A stretch of DNA of 64,000 bases from DASUBV01 sp036501025 (GTDB lineage: Bacteria; Actinomycetota; Actinomycetes; Streptosporangiales; Streptosporangiaceae). The stretch lies in NCBI GenBank assembly GCA_036501025.1, contig DASYBB010000060.1:68432-132431 (forward strand), read 5' to 3'. Both the position numbers and the translations under genes were made by a program. Numbering within the stretch: the stretch's first letter is position 1; the number at the start of each line of letters is the position of its first letter. The notes beneath the pieces were generated by a model. The model was not told where the DNA came from, did no database searches, and saw only the letters and a list, made by a program, of their open reading frames with translations. This document shows, piece by piece, positions 57,043 through 64,000 of this stretch.

Positions 57043-57947
57043 CGAGCGCTGTCGTCTCCGTCGACGGCCTCACCCGCCGGTTCGGGTCGCGGCGCGGCGT
57101 GACGGACGTGAGCTTCGAGGTGCAGGCGGGCGACGTTTTCGGCTTCCTCGGGCCCAACGGCGCGGGCAAGTCGACGACGATCCGCCTGCTGCTGGGCATG
57201 TACCGCGCCGACTCCGGCAACATGTCCGTCCTCGGCCTCGATCCGAAGCGCGACGCTGTCGCGTTGCACCGCCGCGTGGGTTACCTGCCCGGCGAGATGG
57301 CCCTGTACCCGCGCCTGAGCGGCGCCCAGCACCTGGCGGCGTTCGCGCGCGCTCGCAGGACAGTCGACTTCGCGCTGCGCGATGAACTCGTCGAGCGTTT
57401 CGGGGTCGAGCTCGACCGGCCGGTTCGCACATTGTCCAAGGGCAACCGGCAGAAAATCGGCCTCGTCCTCGCGTTCATGCACCGGCCTGAACTCCTGATC
57501 CTTGACGAGCCGACCTCCGGTCTCGATCCGCTGCTGCAGGACGAGTTCGCCCGCCTCGTCCGCGAGACCACCGCCGACGGGCGCACGGTCTTCCTCTCCT
57601 CGCACGAGCTGGACGAGATGCAGCGCCTGGTCGACCAGGTCGCGATCATCCGCGACGGCCGCATCGTCGTGACCGACACGATCGAGGGGCTGCGCCGCGC
57701 CGCCCCGCGCACGATCGTGTTCCGCTTCGAGGGCGACGTGGACACGGCGAGATTCGCCGGCATCGACGGGATCAAGATCACCGGCACGCAGGCGCACAGC
57801 GTGGCACTTTCGGTGTCCGGGCCGCTCGCGCCGGTGCTGCGGGTCGCAGCAGACCTCGATGCAGTCGACGTGACCGCGCGGCCGGCTGATCTCGACGAGC
57901 TGTTCTTGCGCTACTACCGCGGCGACCGGCAGGAGGCTCACCGATGA
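57039..57947 (+). CDS. ABC transporter ATP-binding protein
   Basis: 302 residues. Walker A is GPNGAGKST (residues 38-46), the Q-loop region VGYLPGEM, the signature is LSKGNRQKIGL (a common LSKGN form of antibiotic/drug exporters), Walker B is LLILDEPTSGLD, and the switch His is in SSHELDEM. The C-terminal 70 residues form a small extra domain as in DrrA-type exporters. It overlaps both the regulator and the permease by 4 bp each, so all three are translated together. It powers an exporter for an unknown small molecule. Confidence 0.93.
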   Translation: MTSAVVSVDGLTRRFGSRRGVTDVSFEVQAGDVFGFLGPNGAGKSTTIRLLLGMYRADSGNMSVLGLDPKRDAVALHRRVGYLPGEMALYPRLSGAQHLAAFARARRTVDFALRDELVERFGVELDRPVRTLSKGNRQKIGLVLAFMHRPELLILDEPTSGLDPLLQDEFARLVRETTADGRTVFLSSHELDEMQRLVDQVAIIRDGRIVVTDTIEGLRRAAPRTIVFRFEGDVDTARFAGIDGIKITGTQAHSVALSVSGPLAPVLRVAADLDAVDVTARPADLDELFLRYYRGDRQEAHR

Positions 57948-58732
57948 GAGCCGACATCGCCCGCCTCGACCTGCTGCTGCGCCGGCGCGGCACGATCGGC
58001 TATGCGCTCGGCATGGCCGCGTACGTGTTCGTCATCGTCGCGCTGTACCCGGCGTTCAAGGATGACGCCAGCCTGAACCAGTTCACCGAGGGCAACTCGA
58101 CCGTCGCCGCGCTAGTCGGCGCGACCGGCAGCCTCACCTCGCCGGCCGGCTGGCTCAACGCGAACGTCTATTCGAACTTCCTCCCGCTCGTCGTGCTGCT
58201 GCTGACAATCGGCTACGGCGCGTCCGCGATCGCCGGCCAGGACGAGGACGGGACGCTGGGCCTCATCATCACGCTTCCCTTGTCGCGACGGCGGATCCTC
58301 GCGCAGAAGGCGATAACCCTGGTCGCCGTAGCGGTGCCCGCCGGCCTGGCCACCGTCCTCGTCGTGCTCGCCGGGCGCGGCTTCGAACTCTCGCTCGGGA
58401 CCGGCCACCTGGTCGGGGCAACGATCGGCGCGGTGCTACTCGGCATCGACTTCGGCGCGCTCGCCCTGCTCGCCGGAGCGCTCAGCGGCAGCCGGGCAAT
58501 CGCCCTCGGCGTGACCTCCTCGCTCGCCGCGGCGTCTTACCTGGTCAGCTCGCTCGCGCCGGTCACGCACTGGGTGCGCCCGTTGCGGTTCGAGTCATTG
58601 TTCTACTGGGCGGTCGGCAATGCCCAGCTGCGGACCGGGCTGAGCGTTACCTCCGCCGTAGTGCTCGTCGGGTTCGCCGTCGTCACGCTCAGTGCGGCCG
58701 CCACGGCGTTCGCGCGGCAGGACGTGCACTGA
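57944..58732 (+). CDS. ABC transporter permease
   Basis: 262 residues with six membrane helices. YALGMAAYVFVIVALYPAF begins helix 1; GYGASAIAGQDEDGTLGLIITLPLSRRRILAQKAI is the conserved E-x-x-x-G-T-L-x-x-x-x-x-x-P-x-x-R signature of ABC-2-type permeases. It overlaps the ATPase gene by 4 bp. With that ATPase it forms a homodimeric or heteromeric exporter. The last gene of the operon. Confidence 0.88.
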   Translation: MRADIARLDLLLRRRGTIGYALGMAAYVFVIVALYPAFKDDASLNQFTEGNSTVAALVGATGSLTSPAGWLNANVYSNFLPLVVLLLTIGYGASAIAGQDEDGTLGLIITLPLSRRRILAQKAITLVAVAVPAGLATVLVVLAGRGFELSLGTGHLVGATIGAVLLGIDFGALALLAGALSGSRAIALGVTSSLAAASYLVSSLAPVTHWVRPLRFESLFYWAVGNAQLRTGLSVTSAVVLVGFAVVTLSAAATAFARQDVH

Positions 58733-59206
58733 GCAGCACCCTGGTTGTCCTCTCCGCCACGTCCTAGCGCGGCGAACAGCGTGCGACACGTGGAGCGCAG
58801 CGGACGACGTGCTGCCCGCGGATACCGGACAAGCGCCCAACTCACCGGCGCGCGTGGCTGCGGACATTCCCGGCCGGCTGCGGTGGCCCCGGAAGCTGCC
58901 GCGCTCTCCGTCCGGCTACCGCGCCAGGGTGCGGCCGCCCCTGCTGCTTGCCCCGAGATCACTGATCGCCGTCCCACTCCGTCACGATGAAGTCGCCCGG
59001 CAAGCGCGTCTCTGGTTCAGAGGTTATGACGTCATCCGATCGCGCGATCTGGGCGGAAAGCTTATGCCGTTGCGTCGTGACCGGATGAGGTATCGTCCCT
59101 CGGTCGAAATATGATCAACTCAGGCGGATCGGTCGGATTTCTTAACTTTCCGCTAGGAACCTTACGGTAGACGGCGGTCGCAGCATTGATATCGGCAACG
59201 TTGATC
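58733..59206. other. Intergenic region before the large membrane protein
   Basis: 474 bp. The right 200 bp are AT-rich by local standards and contain ATGACGTCAT (59026-59035, a perfect palindrome) and further promoter-like patches (AAATATGATCAAC, TTTCTTAACTTTC near 59108-59150). No gene is supported. Confidence 0.4.
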
Positions 59207-61639
59207 ATGGACCTGGCCCGCGGGCTGCTGGCCGCCGTGATCACTGGAGTGCTGCCCGGTTATTTCTGGGCCGGCTTCGTGCGCCGGACCGACGGGCTGG
59301 CCGAGCGGATCGCCTACTCGGCGGCCATCTCGATGGCGACGGTCCCGGCGATCGCGGTCCTGCTGGCCCGGCTGACGGGTACCGGCGTCTCGCTGCTGAT
59401 CGCGCTGGCCAGCGTCGTCGCCGTAGCGGGGTCGGGCGCACTGGCCTGCCGGATCTGCGGCCCTGCGGGCGGATCGGCCGCCCCGGCGCTGCCGCGCCCC
59501 CGTGCCGTCCGCGATCCCCGCGTCCTCGCGGTCCTGATCGTCGGCCTCGCGCTCGCCCTGGCCGTGTCCCTGGGCCTGCCCGCGCCGGGCTGGCTACTGA
59601 CCGTGATCCTGGTGGCGGTGGCCGTCGCCGGGCTCGCCACCCGCGGCACGGCCGCCCTCGACCCCACCGCCCGCGACCCCGTCACCGACCCCGCCACCGG
59701 CATTCCCGCCGGCGCGGCGCCCGAGCCCGCGGCCAGCCCGTCCGCCGCGGCCCGCCCGCTGCTGGGCCGGGCCGTGCGGGCACCGGCGCTGGCGGTGATC
59801 CTCGTGCTCACCGTGGTGCGCGGCTACGCCGGGGTCGTCGGGCAGGACTGGCCGTTCGTGCGCGGCCAGGACCAGTTCTCGCATGCGGTCATGGCCGAGC
59901 AGATGCTCGCGCATGGCTCGTACGCGACCTACCTGGTCTACCCGCCCGGCTTCTCGACGCTGAGCGCGGTCATCTCCCGGCTCTCCGGGCTGCCGCCCCT
60001 GTCGCTGTTCCCGGTCGTGACGCCCGCCCTGCTGCTGCTGACCACGCTGGCCGCCTACGCGCTGGCTACCCGGCTGTGGGGCTGGGAGTACGGCCTGGCC
60101 GCTGCCGCCCTGTCGGGCCTGGTGCTGATCGGCCCGTACGTGAGCTTCGCCGGCGGCCTGTACCCCGACCTGCTGGCGGCTTTCTTCCTGATGGTCATGG
60201 TCGTCGCCGGGCTGGCCGACCTCTACCAGGCGCCGTCGGCCCGGGCGGGCCTGCTGGTCACGGTCGTCGGCGCCGCCGTGGTGCTGTTCCACTCGGTGGG
60301 CACCCTGTACCTGGTCCTGCTGCTGGCCGCCGTAGCGGTCGTCTGCCTGCCGTACCTGGCCCTGCGGGCCGGCCCGCAGGGCCGCCGGACCGCGCTGACG
60401 CTCACTCTGTCGCTGGCCGGGCTCGGCGTCCTGTCGCTGGCCTACGCCTGGCACATCTACGGACTGGACCCGCTGCTGTCCGGGCGCGGGATCACTGCCT
60501 CGCAGGTCAGCCTGGACGTCGGCAGTCAGTCTGTGCTGGATGCCGGGGACCTGCTGGCCTGGGTGGGCTCCCCGGTCATCTGGCTGGGCGTATTCGGCTT
60601 CGCCGCCCTGACCGTCACCGTCCGCTACCTGCGCCGCCCCGACCAGGTGGCGACCACGCTGACCCTGCTGCTGTGGTGCGCCGTCATGTACCTCGGCAGC
60701 CGGACCGCCGTCGACGGCTTCCCCCAGCGGTTCGAGCGCGACGTCGGCGCCCCGCTGTCCATCCTGGCGGCCCTCGGGGTGGGGATGGTCCTCATGTCCC
60801 TGGTCCAGCCCGCCCTGGCCCGTCCGGCACTGAGCTGGCCGATGCGAACCTGGTCCGCGCTGGCCCGGCCGGCACGGGCCTGGCCGGTGCTGGGCTGGTC
60901 GGTGCTGGCCCGACGCGGTGGCACGATCCTGGCCAGCCTGCCGCCGGCCGACCTGCTGCCCCCCGACGCGCTTGCGGACGACCCGGTCCTGGCCGGCCAC
61001 GGGCACGTGGGCGCCATGCTGGCCAGCCCGGTCGTCGAGGGCGACGACGCCAGTCACGCGGGCACCCCACCCGGCCGGCGCCTGCTCGGCCGGCGCCTGC
61101 TCGACTGGTCCCGGCTGCGCCGGCCGCCGGCCGCTGCCGCGCTGGCCGTGGCCGTCGTCGTCGTATTCAGCGCGGTCCAGGCCGGCTCCGACCTGCGGGC
61201 CGACACCGCCCCGTCCCGTGAGGTACTGCCCCGCCCGGTCGCGGCCGCGGGCGCCTGGCTGCGCCGGCACAACACCGGCGGCACGATCATCTCGACGCCT
61301 GACCTGAACCGCGGCCTCACCAACCGGGCGGTCCTGGCCATGGGCGGCTACGCCGGCCTGCAGTCCTATCCGGAGGCCCGGGTCGAGCATCCGCGGTCCC
61401 TGCCGACGGCCGGACGCGGCCCCCTGCTGGACTCCCGTCAGGTCCTGCTGAACCCGGCCGCCTGCTTGTCGGGCCGCATCCTCGCCGCCGACGACGTCCG
61501 GTTTGTCTTCCTGTACCGGCAGACTAACGAGGCGAACTACGGCGCCTTCGCCCGGGACCCGCAGCGGTACAAGGCCGTCTACCAGAACCAGTCCGTCATC
61601 ATCTACGCCCCGCGGCACGGCGCCACCAACGGCTGCTGA
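59207..61639 (+). CDS. Large multi-pass membrane protein, probable glycosyltransferase (GT-C-like)
   Basis: About 810 residues from ATG 59207. At least twelve hydrophobic helices precede a long linker. DWPFVRGQDQFSHAVMAEQML (aspartate-rich loop between helices 4 and 5, where GT-C enzymes hold the catalytic Asp) and YLVYPPGFSTLSAVI follow. A repetitive insert (ALARPALSW, WSALARPARAW, VLGWSVLARRG) lies near residue 560, then one more helix and a C-terminal soluble domain (NTGGTIISTPDLNRGL). The family is usually annotated only as membrane protein; a lipid-linked sugar transferase role is inferred. An alternative start TTG 59186 is possible. Confidence 0.72.
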   Translation: MDLARGLLAAVITGVLPGYFWAGFVRRTDGLAERIAYSAAISMATVPAIAVLLARLTGTGVSLLIALASVVAVAGSGALACRICGPAGGSAAPALPRPRAVRDPRVLAVLIVGLALALAVSLGLPAPGWLLTVILVAVAVAGLATRGTAALDPTARDPVTDPATGIPAGAAPEPAASPSAAARPLLGRAVRAPALAVILVLTVVRGYAGVVGQDWPFVRGQDQFSHAVMAEQMLAHGSYATYLVYPPGFSTLSAVISRLSGLPPLSLFPVVTPALLLLTTLAAYALATRLWGWEYGLAAAALSGLVLIGPYVSFAGGLYPDLLAAFFLMVMVVAGLADLYQAPSARAGLLVTVVGAAVVLFHSVGTLYLVLLLAAVAVVCLPYLALRAGPQGRRTALTLTLSLAGLGVLSLAYAWHIYGLDPLLSGRGITASQVSLDVGSQSVLDAGDLLAWVGSPVIWLGVFGFAALTVTVRYLRRPDQVATTLTLLLWCAVMYLGSRTAVDGFPQRFERDVGAPLSILAALGVGMVLMSLVQPALARPALSWPMRTWSALARPARAWPVLGWSVLARRGGTILASLPPADLLPPDALADDPVLAGHGHVGAMLASPVVEGDDASHAGTPPGRRLLGRRLLDWSRLRRPPAAAALAVAVVVVFSAVQAGSDLRADTAPSREVLPRPVAAAGAWLRRHNTGGTIISTPDLNRGLTNRAVLAMGGYAGLQSYPEARVEHPRSLPTAGRGPLLDSRQVLLNPAACLSGRILAADDVRFVFLYRQTNEANYGAFARDPQRYKAVYQNQSVIIYAPRHGATNGC

Positions 61640-61670
61640 CGAGGTCCTGACCGCGCCGTCGGGCCCCGGC

Positions 61671-61685
61671 GGCCGGGACCCGGCC
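61671..61685. terminator. Hairpin behind the large membrane protein
   Basis: GGCCG and CGGCC (extending to GGCCGGG/CCCGGCC) pair within 61671-61685, about 32 bp after the stop. It is GC-only without a U-run. Position supports a terminator. Confidence 0.38.
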
Positions 61686-61792
61686 GGTCGCCCGGGTGCC
61701 CTATCCGCAGCTGTCGCGCGGAACGCGCACCAGACTCATGCTCGAGCCACGCCAGAAACCGCCAGACCCGCTGATGCCGGCATCTGCCAGTG

Positions 61793-62057
61793 TCACCTCT
61801 CATAGATCCGGTAGATCTGGCTGCAGTGCCCGGCTTCGATTGCCAGAACCATAAGCTGGCCCTCGTCGACGGCATAGAGCACCCGGTAATCACCCACCCG
61901 GATCCGCGGGACCCGTGAGCGCCGGTGATCATCTTCGCGCCATCCGGCCGCCGATCAGCCGCCAGCACATCAAAAGGGCCACCTACCCGGCGGCGCACCG
62001 GCTTGTCCAGGGCCGGGAACGCCTTGCGGGCACGCGGCCGCCCTCAACCCGGTCCAC
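61793..62057 (-). pseudogene. RelE/ParE-type toxin relic with frameshift (copy 2)
   Basis: From about 62057 the reverse strand reads AFPALDKPVRRRVGGPFDVLA, then MITGAHGSR; a shift near 61905-61928 moves to RIRVGDYRVLYAVDEGQLMVLAIEAGHCSQIYRIYER and stop at 61793. The product would be a RelE toxin. The first ten residues are degraded. It is clearly a paralogue of copy 1 at 49640-49902 (shared blocks include the same 26-bp run). Its antitoxin survives only as the last few codons. Confidence 0.65.
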
Positions 62058-62200
62058 CAGCGGCTACAGGCTGGCCTCATGCCGCCGGCAGCATCACCCG
62101 CCGCGCGGGCCACGCACGGTGCCCCGTCTACCGGCAGCTTCGCTCATAACCACAGGCGCCCCCTGACAACGCCGGACCTCCGGTGCCGAGCAGCCTGCCG

Positions 62201-62398
62201 CTACCGCGGATCGCCCAGGTCTCCCCGCACCAAATCGTTCCACCCGTTCCGGCGCCTGAGCGCCGCGGCTGCCGCCAGGCCGAGGAGCCGGGAGAGTTCG
62301 TCCTCAACGGCAATCGTCCCGTCAGCGGTGCCGCTGGCCATGTGGCCTACCTCGTTGAGGAAGGCGGCTGCCCAGGTGGCAAGCAAGGAAGTGTCCAC
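62201..62398 (-). CDS. Small conserved-looking protein overlapping the antiporter end
   Basis: 65 residues from GTG 62398: DTSLLATWAAAFLNEVGHMASG, then TIAVEDELSRLLGLAAAAALRRRNGWNDLV. The composition (few Arg/Pro early, balanced helix) and fluent sequence argue for real coding. It overlaps the antiporter's 3' end by 52 bp in another frame. I know no homologue by name. It may be a helical accessory protein of the antiporter, or the tail of another gene that lost its start. No strong ribosome site is present. Confidence 0.45.
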   Translation of the reverse strand: MDTSLLATWAAAFLNEVGHMASGTADGTIAVEDELSRLLGLAAAAALRRRNGWNDLVRGDLGDPR

Positions 62399-63693
62399 AC
62401 TTTGGGGGGCACCCCGGCCTCGGCTCGAGGCTCGGCTTCGACTCCTGACAGGGTGTCCGGGGCTCGGCCGTCCGGGGCTCGGCCGTCCGGGGCCCGGCCG
62501 TCCCGGGCCGGGCCGCCGGGCGGACTCCACGGCCGGATGGCCAGCGCAAGGGCCGGGAAGATCAGAGCGGACAGCAGGGCCGCGCCCACGAGTGCGGCCG
62601 CGGCCGCGGCGGTCAGCAGGTGCAGGCTCTGGCCAACCTCCGCCACGACGACCGGGAAGGTGAGCGTCGTCGCCTGCAGCAGCCCGGCCGCGAGCGCGGG
62701 CCGGGTGCCCAGCCTGCGCCGGTACATGAGCGCCGGGAGCGCCCGCGCGACGAGGATGCCGGTGAGGATCGCGGGCATCAGGGCGAGGGATGACGGGCTG
62801 GCGATGAGGGACTTCAGGTTGAACTGAACGCCGGTGACGATGAAGAAAACCGGCACGAGGAACCCGAAGCCGATGGCGAGCAGCTTGCCCTGATAGCTCT
62901 CCTGCGTGGGCCGGTCGTCGCTGTCGGCGAGCTTGAGCACTATGCCGCCGACGAAGGCGCCCAGCAGGGCATCGACGCCGAACTGGTGGGCGATGGCAGC
63001 GAACGTCAGCAAGATCAGGAAGGCGCCGCGCACGCGAAGCTGGGACGTTGACTGATCGGTAGCCAGCAGAGCCGGGCGCAGGGCGGCCGACTGCCACATG
63101 CGCCGCATGCCGACGGCGCCGAGGACCGCCACGGCGCCGAGGGCAGCCACGTAGGCGACCTGGACCCAGGTGGGCTCAGGCTCGGCGGAGAACAAGATCG
63201 TCAGCAGGAGCAGGCAGCCGAACTCGCCCACGGAGCCGGCCACGACCGTGACCTGGCCGAACGCGGTACTGATCTCGCCGGTGTCGCGGAGGACCGGTAT
63301 CAGCACGCCCAGCGAGCTTGCCGTGATGGCGAGCGCGAGCAAGCGCACGTCGCCGCCGTGCGCGATCAGCCTCAGGATGACCGCGACCGGGATGGCCACG
63401 ACGAGGCTGACCGCGAAACTGGCGCCGGTGAGCCGGAACACCGGACCGCGAAACTGCGCGATATCGATCTCGCGGCCGGCCAGGAACAGCAGGAAGCCGA
63501 AGCCCAGCAGGTACAGGACGTATACGCCGCCATCAGGCCTCACCAGGCCAAGACCCTGCGGGCCGATCGCGATCCCGGCCAGCACCTCCAGGACCACAGG
63601 CGGCACGATCCCCTTCGGGATGACCCGCGCCACGAGCGGCGCGACGAACGCGGCCACGGCGAGAGCGAGCAGCCCCCCGAACTGAACGCTCAC
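62347..63693 (-). CDS. CPA2/KefB-type monovalent cation/proton antiporter
   Basis: About 448 residues from GTG 63693. FGGLLALAVAAFVAPLVARVIPKGIVPPVVLEVLAGIAIGPQGLGLV is the first part of the Na/H exchanger domain; LLFLAGREIDIAQFRG (GREID), HQFGVDALLGAFVGGIVL and LVPVFFIVTGVQFNLKSL are typical of the CPA2 group. Twelve to thirteen helices are present; no TrkA-N domain follows. The last 60 residues are low complexity and include three copies of a GRAPD repeat. An upstream ATG would add Arg-rich residues and is not used. It sits at the right end with no partner except the small gene at 62201. Confidence 0.88.
   Translation of the reverse strand: MSVQFGGLLALAVAAFVAPLVARVIPKGIVPPVVLEVLAGIAIGPQGLGLVRPDGGVYVLYLLGFGFLLFLAGREIDIAQFRGPVFRLTGASFAVSLVVAIPVAVILRLIAHGGDVRLLALAITASSLGVLIPVLRDTGEISTAFGQVTVVAGSVGEFGCLLLLTILFSAEPEPTWVQVAYVAALGAVAVLGAVGMRRMWQSAALRPALLATDQSTSQLRVRGAFLILLTFAAIAHQFGVDALLGAFVGGIVLKLADSDDRPTQESYQGKLLAIGFGFLVPVFFIVTGVQFNLKSLIASPSSLALMPAILTGILVARALPALMYRRRLGTRPALAAGLLQATTLTFPVVVAEVGQSLHLLTAAAAAALVGAALLSALIFPALALAIRPWSPPGGPARDGRAPDGRAPDGRAPDTLSGVEAEPRAEAGVPPKVWTLPCLPPGQPPSSTR
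62456..62500. repeat. Triplicated 15-bp tandem repeat in the antiporter tail
   Basis: TCCGGGGCTCGGCCG is repeated at 62456-62470, 62471-62485 and 62486-62500 (the third with one change), giving a GRAPD-type repeat in the antiporter's C-terminal tail. Such in-frame repeats change number by slippage, so length variation between strains is expected. Confidence 0.7.
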
Positions 63694-64000
63694 CACACCC
63701 CCGGCCCGCTTCCTACCCCGGCCCCGGGCGCCCGAAGCGGCACGCTCCTGCGAGTCCGCGGAGCGAGTCCGCCGGCCGGCCGGAGCTACGGGGAGACACA
63801 CGCCTCGGACCACACCACGCTGACGCTCTCGCACGTCAGGGACTCTTTACCGCCGAAGGCCAGTGCCGGCGGTTTTACATCCTTGAAAGAGCTGGCCGGG
63901 GCAACGGTAATGTGCCGTTCTGGCGCCTCGCGGTCCGCCCTAGTTCACGATGTCGACCGGGGTGCCGGGACCACGGCGCGCAGGCGCCGCAGGTCTGCTC
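63694..64000. other. Right end of window, promoter region and possible gene tail
   Basis: 307 bp upstream of the antiporter. The last 60 bp read on the reverse strand as SRPAAPARRGPGTPVDIVN and a TAG (63942-63940), which could be the C-terminus of a reverse gene that lies beyond the window. That is too short to assign. Nothing else is supported. Confidence 0.3.

Noticed and set aside
59594..61618. 674-codon open frame on the reverse strand
   Set aside because: It is antisense to the large membrane protein, rich in Gln, Gly, Arg and low complexity, with no domain; a typical GC-rich shadow.
1..64000. CRISPR array
   Set aside because: No regularly spaced repeats of 24-40 bp were seen; the only tandem repeat is the 15-bp unit at 62456-62500.
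1..64000. Polyketide or peptide-synthetase cluster
   Set aside because: Tailoring-like enzymes occur (P450, monooxygenases, methyltransferase) but no synthase, carrier protein or ligase module is present.
63940..64000. C-terminus of a reverse-strand gene at the right edge
   Set aside because: Only about 20 codons are visible and no family can be named; mentioned only in the edge entry.

Overview
The window is GC-rich throughout, with third codon positions almost always G or C, many GTG starts, short overlaps between genes and frequent gene remnants. Together with actinobacterial hallmarks (a mycothiol-dependent maleylpyruvate isomerase family protein, an F420-type PPOX oxidoreductase, a DUF1707 protein, two SigE-like sigma factors each followed by a membrane partner, GntR/TetR hybrid and many TetR/MarR regulators, an IS110 element), this points to a soil actinomycete. 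It looks like an accessory, catabolic chromosomal region. I cannot name the genus. No full rRNA or tRNA gene, CRISPR array or replication origin was seen.

Layout. 1-5.7 kb: start of a TDT/SLAC1 transporter, then a forward run (redoxin, nitronate-monooxygenase-like flavoenzyme, VOC protein, SDR), a reverse SDR plus MarR regulator, and a divergent cytochrome P450 with a perfect palindrome in the divergent promoter. 5.8-6.4 kb: a frameshifted relic with two copies of a short domain. 6.4-13.8 kb: FAD monooxygenase and divergent GntR/TetR regulator with repeated operator-like sites, a BrkB membrane protein, a methyltransferase, pantothenate kinase, acyl-CoA dehydrogenase and a HAD protein. 13.8-16.2 kb: amidohydrolase plus HpcH/HpaI aldolase. 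16.2-19.9 kb: a lower-GC small membrane protein, a conserved membrane-anchored protein of unknown function, an unusual histidine phosphatase and an IS110 transposase. 19.9-28.3 kb: patatin-like lipase, GNAT, SDR, DUF1707, sigma/partner pair, lipocalin-like protein, F420-type oxidoreductase, 2OG-Fe(II) oxygenase and a secreted six-cysteine protein with a strong hairpin behind it.

28.4-34.1 kb: SnoaL-like protein, a Baeyer-Villiger-type flavin monooxygenase, an APH-fold protein that has lost both catalytic aspartates, and a CocE-type esterase. 34.1-37.2 kb: HNH endonuclease, a conserved membrane protein, a SnoaL-like protein and a truncated haemoglobin. 37.4-39.1 kb is a decayed regulator/methyltransferase/VOC block in which about 150 bp carrying the methyltransferase SAM-binding motif has been inverted. 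39.1-45.1 kb: second BrkB protein, BPL_N lipoprotein, aquaporin, Ser/Thr kinase, DUF1801 protein and small membrane protein. 45.1-49 kb: truncated PhzF, TetR plus MFS with a perfect operator, remnants, and an alpha/beta hydrolase with a Cys nucleophile. 49.4-50.6 kb is a graveyard: a tRNA 3'-end fragment, a frameshifted RelE toxin with its antitoxin tail, and fragments of a sensor and an antiporter. 50.7-58.7 kb: MarR, small Cys protein, mycothiol-dependent isomerase, peroxiredoxin, truncated TetR, sigma/partner pair, and a TetR-ABC exporter operon. 59.2-63.7 kb: large membrane protein, a second RelE relic, a small overlapping gene and a cation/proton antiporter.

How the parts fit together: most intact genes encode oxidative and hydrolytic enzymes (P450, FAD monooxygenases, flavoenzyme, SDRs, VOC, aldolase, amidohydrolase, CocE esterase, acyl-CoA dehydrogenase), each close to a local one-component regulator, as expected of a modular catabolic or detoxifying region. 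The relics cluster at 5.8, 37.4-39, 45.1-48, 49.4-50.6, 54.2 and 61.8 kb, so the region has been reshuffled repeatedly. I saw no clear-cut new defence or mobile system. The best leads are the conserved unknown proteins at 16.2-17.7 kb, the degenerate kinase at 30.9 kb, the inverted methyltransferase segment, and several exact operator palindromes.
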